A DNA stretch of 9,128 nucleotides from assembly GCA_023488645.1 (NCBI GenBank), contig JAMDDL010000203.1, positions 1 through 9,128 of the forward strand. The letters are read 5' to 3'. Of this stretch, positions 6,735 to 9,128 are shown one piece after another (position 1 is the stretch's first letter; every line of letters begins with the position of its first letter). This DNA comes from Actinomycetota bacterium (GTDB lineage: Bacteria > Actinomycetota > Humimicrobiia > Humimicrobiales > Humimicrobiaceae). A program made the translations under genes and the position numbers. The notes beneath the pieces were generated by a model. The model had not been told where the DNA came from, made no database searches, and saw only the letters and a list, made by a program, of their open reading frames with translations.

Positions 6735-6763
6735 TTGAATTAAAATTTATAAAATTATATATT
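6735..6763 (+). promoter_or_regulatory. Candidate promoter for the kinase gene
   Basis: TTGAAT (6735-6740), a 17-bp spacer and TATATT (6758-6763) match the sigma-70 consensus at 4 of 6 and 5 of 6 positions. It is about 120 bp before the kinase start in a 255-bp AT-rich spacer. No ACGT-centred operator palindrome is found here, unlike the transporter and isomerase upstream regions. Chance matches are likely in such AT-rich DNA. Confidence 0.3.
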
Positions 6764-6881
6764 TGTTCTTTTTCAGAGTAATTATTTGGAAATATGTTTT
6801 CAGGTAATTTATAAATTTATATAATTTTTCTCAAATTTAAATTGAATTACAAATAGCACAAGTATAGTTAAGGGAGATTTT

Positions 6882-8363
6882 ATGGCTTTGAAAAATTACC
6901 TTATTTTTGATTTTGGAGCAAGCAATGGAAGGGCAATAGTTGCAAAGTTTAATGGCAGCAAATTTGACCTGGAGGTAACTCACAGATTTGACAACAGACC
7001 TGTTTATGTCACCGGAACTTTATACTGGGATATCTTAAGATTGTTTTCAGAGCTAAAAATAGGAATCTCTGCTTCACAGAAAGATTATGGGAAAATAGAA
7101 TCTCTTGGCATTGACACCTGGGGAGTTGATTTTGGCTTTATAGACAAAAATGGTCATATGCTATCCAATCCCCATCATTACAGGGATGAGGCAAGAACCA
7201 GAGCAGCGGATTTTGTTCATAAGGATTTTTCCCGGGAAAAACTGTTTGAATTAACCGGGGGACTGGTAATGGAAATAATGTCTCTTTATCATTTATATAA
7301 CCTGAAAATCAATAAAGCAGTTGAATTGACAAATGCATATAAATTTTTAATGATGCCTGATTTATTTAATTATTTCCTTACAGGTAATGCTTTTAATGAA
7401 TTTACAGATGCCACTACTACCCTTACATATGATCAAAAAAATAAAAAATGGTCAGACAAAATCCTTAATAAGCTGGGCATATCCAAAGATTTATTTCCGG
7501 AAATTATTCAACCCGGAAGCAAGGTCGGGGATATCCAGAAATCCATACTGGATGAACTTGAAATTGCAAACATTCCTGTAATTGCACCGGCATCACATGA
7601 TTCCGCTTCCGCAGAAACAGGTATTCCTGTAATAGAGGCAAAGAAAAACTGGGCTTTTGTAAGTATGGGGACATGGCTTGTCGAGGGAATAGAAACCCCG
7701 GAACCTGTAATTACCCACGAGGCTTTTAAATCAGGTTATGGCAATGAAGGAGGATGTGAAGGCAGAAATCTGTTTGTAAAGAATATAAATGGCTTATGGA
7801 TCATTCAGCAATGTATGGAAAAATGGCGAAAAGATAAGGGTAAAAATATTGCATGGCCTGAAATTGATGAAATTTATCCTAAAGCTAAACCATTTTATGC
7901 ATTTATTAATGTTGATGACCCTGTTTTCCTGCCACCATCTGCAGATATGTCTAAAGTAATAGCAAGATACTGCAGGGAGAAAGGGCAGAATATTCCTGAA
8001 GGTATTGGGGCAGTTGCAAGATGCTTCTATGAAAGCCTTGTTCTTAAAATTAAAAACAATATTTTACTGACTGAAAAATTAACAGGTAAAAAAATTGAGC
8101 TTGTACAATTAGTTGGAGGAGGTACAAATAATAAGCTTATCTGCCAGTGGATTTCAAATGCTGTCGGTGTACCGGTAGCTGCAGGGCCAACAGAAACAAC
8201 TGCTGTAGGTAATTTACTGATGCAGCTTAAGGGCACCGGGGAAATCAAAGATGTCAATGAGGGAAGGATACTATGCCGCAACTCATCAAACGTTCTTGTT
8301 TATGAACCTGAAGAAAAGGCAGTATGGGATGCTGCGTATGAAAAATATGTAAAGATTTTATAA
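6882..8363 (+). CDS. rhaB: FGGY-family carbohydrate kinase, rhamnulokinase type
   Basis: This 493-residue cytoplasmic kinase most likely converts L-rhamnulose plus ATP to L-rhamnulose 1-phosphate. The length matches E. coli RhaB (489). The N-terminal FGGY domain starts with IFDFGASNGRAIVAKF (8-23), the family's phosphate-binding strand-turn, followed by GTLYWDILRLFSELKIGI (45-62), SLGIDTWGVDFG (74-85) and NPHHYRDEART (96-106). ASHDSASA (237-244) carries the expected catalytic base Asp240. The C-terminal ATP-binding domain shows LVGGGTNNKLICQWI (410-424) and AGPTETTAVGNLLMQ (434-448), which corresponds to the rhamnulokinase GPxEATAxGN block. The start is fixed by AGGGAG at 6871-6876, 5 nt before the ATG. 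It sits between the importer and a sugar isomerase, fitting a deoxysugar pathway. L-fuculokinase or a kinase for another ketose is the main alternative. Confidence 0.85.
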   Translation: MALKNYLIFDFGASNGRAIVAKFNGSKFDLEVTHRFDNRPVYVTGTLYWDILRLFSELKIGISASQKDYGKIESLGIDTWGVDFGFIDKNGHMLSNPHHYRDEARTRAADFVHKDFSREKLFELTGGLVMEIMSLYHLYNLKINKAVELTNAYKFLMMPDLFNYFLTGNAFNEFTDATTTLTYDQKNKKWSDKILNKLGISKDLFPEIIQPGSKVGDIQKSILDELEIANIPVIAPASHDSASAETGIPVIEAKKNWAFVSMGTWLVEGIETPEPVITHEAFKSGYGNEGGCEGRNLFVKNINGLWIIQQCMEKWRKDKGKNIAWPEIDEIYPKAKPFYAFINVDDPVFLPPSADMSKVIARYCREKGQNIPEGIGAVARCFYESLVLKIKNNILLTEKLTGKKIELVQLVGGGTNNKLICQWISNAVGVPVAAGPTETTAVGNLLMQLKGTGEIKDVNEGRILCRNSSNVLVYEPEEKAVWDAAYEKYVKIL

Positions 8364-8501
8364 AAAAATGATTTTGCTTATATTATAGAAAATTTGGTTT
8401 TATTAAAAAAATTAAAAATAAATATTTATTTATATAATAATATTGGCCGTTAGTTTTATTAATATTATTAAAAGTTTTATATTAAGATTATTTTTTAATA
8501 T

Positions 8502-8521
8502 AAATTTTGATATCAAAATTT
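8502..8521. promoter_or_regulatory. 20-bp perfect palindrome upstream of the isomerase gene
   Basis: AAATTTTGAT followed directly by ATCAAAATTT forms an uninterrupted 20-bp palindrome centred on GATATC. Part of it (TATCAAAATTT, 8511-8521) recurs at 8591-8601 just after the ACGT-type operator. It also contains TTGATA (8507-8512), which with TTTATT (8530-8535) after 17 bp makes a weak promoter candidate. It could be an operator for a second regulator or an AT-rich coincidence. Confidence 0.4.
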
Positions 8522-8579
8522 CTAATTAATTTATTTAAAAATCTTTATTTTAAAAAATCAGTAAAAAAGTTAATATTAA

Positions 8580-8591
8580 AAAAACGTTTTT
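8580..8591. promoter_or_regulatory. LacI-family operator candidate upstream of the isomerase gene (copy 3)
   Basis: AAAAACGTTTTT is a perfect 12-bp palindrome centred on CG, the same core as the site at 1670-1683. It ends 35 bp before the isomerase ATG, a position where a repressor could block initiation or elongation. Recurrence before two separate units of the same apparent pathway, but not within the kinase upstream region, supports a shared regulator. Confidence 0.5.
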
Positions 8592-8626
8592 ATCAAAATT
8601 TATCAATTTGAAAGGGGAGATTTTTA

Positions 8627-9128
8627 ATGGAACTAAAAGTAGATGCTCATCTATGGTGTCTTGGGACCTACGCTGAAAGGTATGTTCCTGGCGGTTATTA
8701 TGATGAACTTACAGTTGATGAACAACTGGAAATCATGTCAAAAATTAAAGGACTTTCGGGGCTTTTTACATTTTATCCCACATTTCCGCTGCCCGATGAT
8801 CCTGGGAAGCTGGTAAAAAAAGTTGAAAGTTATGGACTTAAAGTTTCAAATATCGCTGTTGAATGCTGGGGAGACAGAAAATGGAAGCACGGCTCATTTT
8901 GCACAAATGATGAAAAAATAAGGAAGCAGGCAATAAAAATTTTTAAGGAAGCAATTGATTTTGCAAAAATCGTCAAGGCTAACAGTATTCTACTTTGGCC
9001 CGCTCATGATGGTTATGACTATACATTTCAAACTAATTATATCGATGGATGGAAGAATATGGTAGAAACCGTAAGAGAAATCGGTGAATATGCAGGGAAT
9101 ATGAAAATAGCCATAGAGGCTAAAAGCA
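8627..9128 (+). CDS. Xylose-isomerase-like TIM-barrel sugar isomerase/epimerase (partial, 3' end outside window)
   Basis: The first 167 residues of an AP-endonuclease-2/xylose-isomerase-like TIM-barrel protein are present, and the frame runs off the window end without a stop. GGGGAG at 8614-8619 precedes the ATG by 7 nt. Visible features are an opening KVDAHLWCLG strand, GLSGLFTFYPTFPLP (42-56), LKVSNIAVECWGD (71-83), ILLWPAHDGYDYTFQTNY (121-138) and MKIAIEAKS (159-167). The Glu164-Ala-Lys piece matches in position and context the metal-binding Glu of the xylose isomerase EPKP motif, so this is probably a divalent-metal aldose-ketose isomerase or a ketose epimerase. Beside a rhamnulokinase, the natural role is making the ketose substrate of that kinase, as the unrelated RhaA does elsewhere. 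This role is inferred from context, and a sugar-phosphate epimerase is possible. Confidence 0.8.
   Translation, partial: MELKVDAHLWCLGTYAERYVPGGYYDELTVDEQLEIMSKIKGLSGLFTFYPTFPLPDDPGKLVKKVESYGLKVSNIAVECWGDRKWKHGSFCTNDEKIRKQAIKIFKEAIDFAKIVKANSILLWPAHDGYDYTFQTNYIDGWKNMVETVREIGEYAGNMKIAIEAKS

Noticed and set aside
8416..8431. A/T-only palindrome AAATAAATATTTATTT after the kinase gene
   Set aside because: Pure A/T palindromes are common in spacers of this composition. There is no GC stem or T-run to make it a terminator.

Overview
The window is about 9.1 kb of AT-rich bacterial DNA with every recognisable gene on the + strand. Intergenic spacers are far more AT-rich than the genes. Shine-Dalgarno sequences are strong (AGGAGG type), and the binding-protein lipoprotein has a Thr/Ala/Glu-repeat linker. 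This suggests a low-GC, Gram-positive-like or deep-branching anaerobic bacterium (Clostridia-like or Atribacterota-like). That placement is only an impression from composition and gene content.

Layout: (1) 40-1491 is a complete MttB-superfamily (trimethylamine/glycine-betaine type) corrinoid methyltransferase with no in-frame amber codon. (2) 1492-1860 is a 369-bp gene-free regulatory region. It holds a TTGACA promoter candidate, two AAAACGTTTT-type LacI-family operator candidates, a 13-bp direct repeat and an orphan Shine-Dalgarno sequence. (3) 1861-6626 is a complete sugar ABC importer of the ribose/rhamnose/AI-2 class: lipoprotein binding protein, double-domain ATPase and two different permeases. 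A 14-bp perfect hairpin separates the binding-protein gene from the ATPase gene. (4) 6627-6881 is an AT-rich spacer with a weak promoter candidate. (5) 6882-8363 is an FGGY kinase of the rhamnulokinase (RhaB) type. (6) 8364-8626 is an AT-rich spacer with a 20-bp palindrome and a third AAAAACGTTTTT operator. (7) 8627 to the window end is the N-terminal part of a xylose-isomerase-like TIM-barrel sugar isomerase/epimerase.

Taken together this reads as a deoxysugar (probably L-rhamnose or a close relative) uptake and catabolism locus. The sugar would be bound outside the cell, imported by a heterodimeric permease with a fused dimeric ATPase, isomerised by the TIM-barrel enzyme and phosphorylated by the kinase. 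The aldolase and the regulator are not in view and may lie downstream. The same palindrome in front of the transporter unit and the isomerase gene suggests one LacI-family repressor controls both. The methyltransferase is separated by the long regulatory gap. It may belong to a different upstream operon, or it may supply a demethylation step; the sequence cannot decide. I see no mobile element, CRISPR array, tRNA or rRNA, and no clearly new system. The most useful leads are the regulatory architecture and the pairing of the methyltransferase with sugar catabolism.
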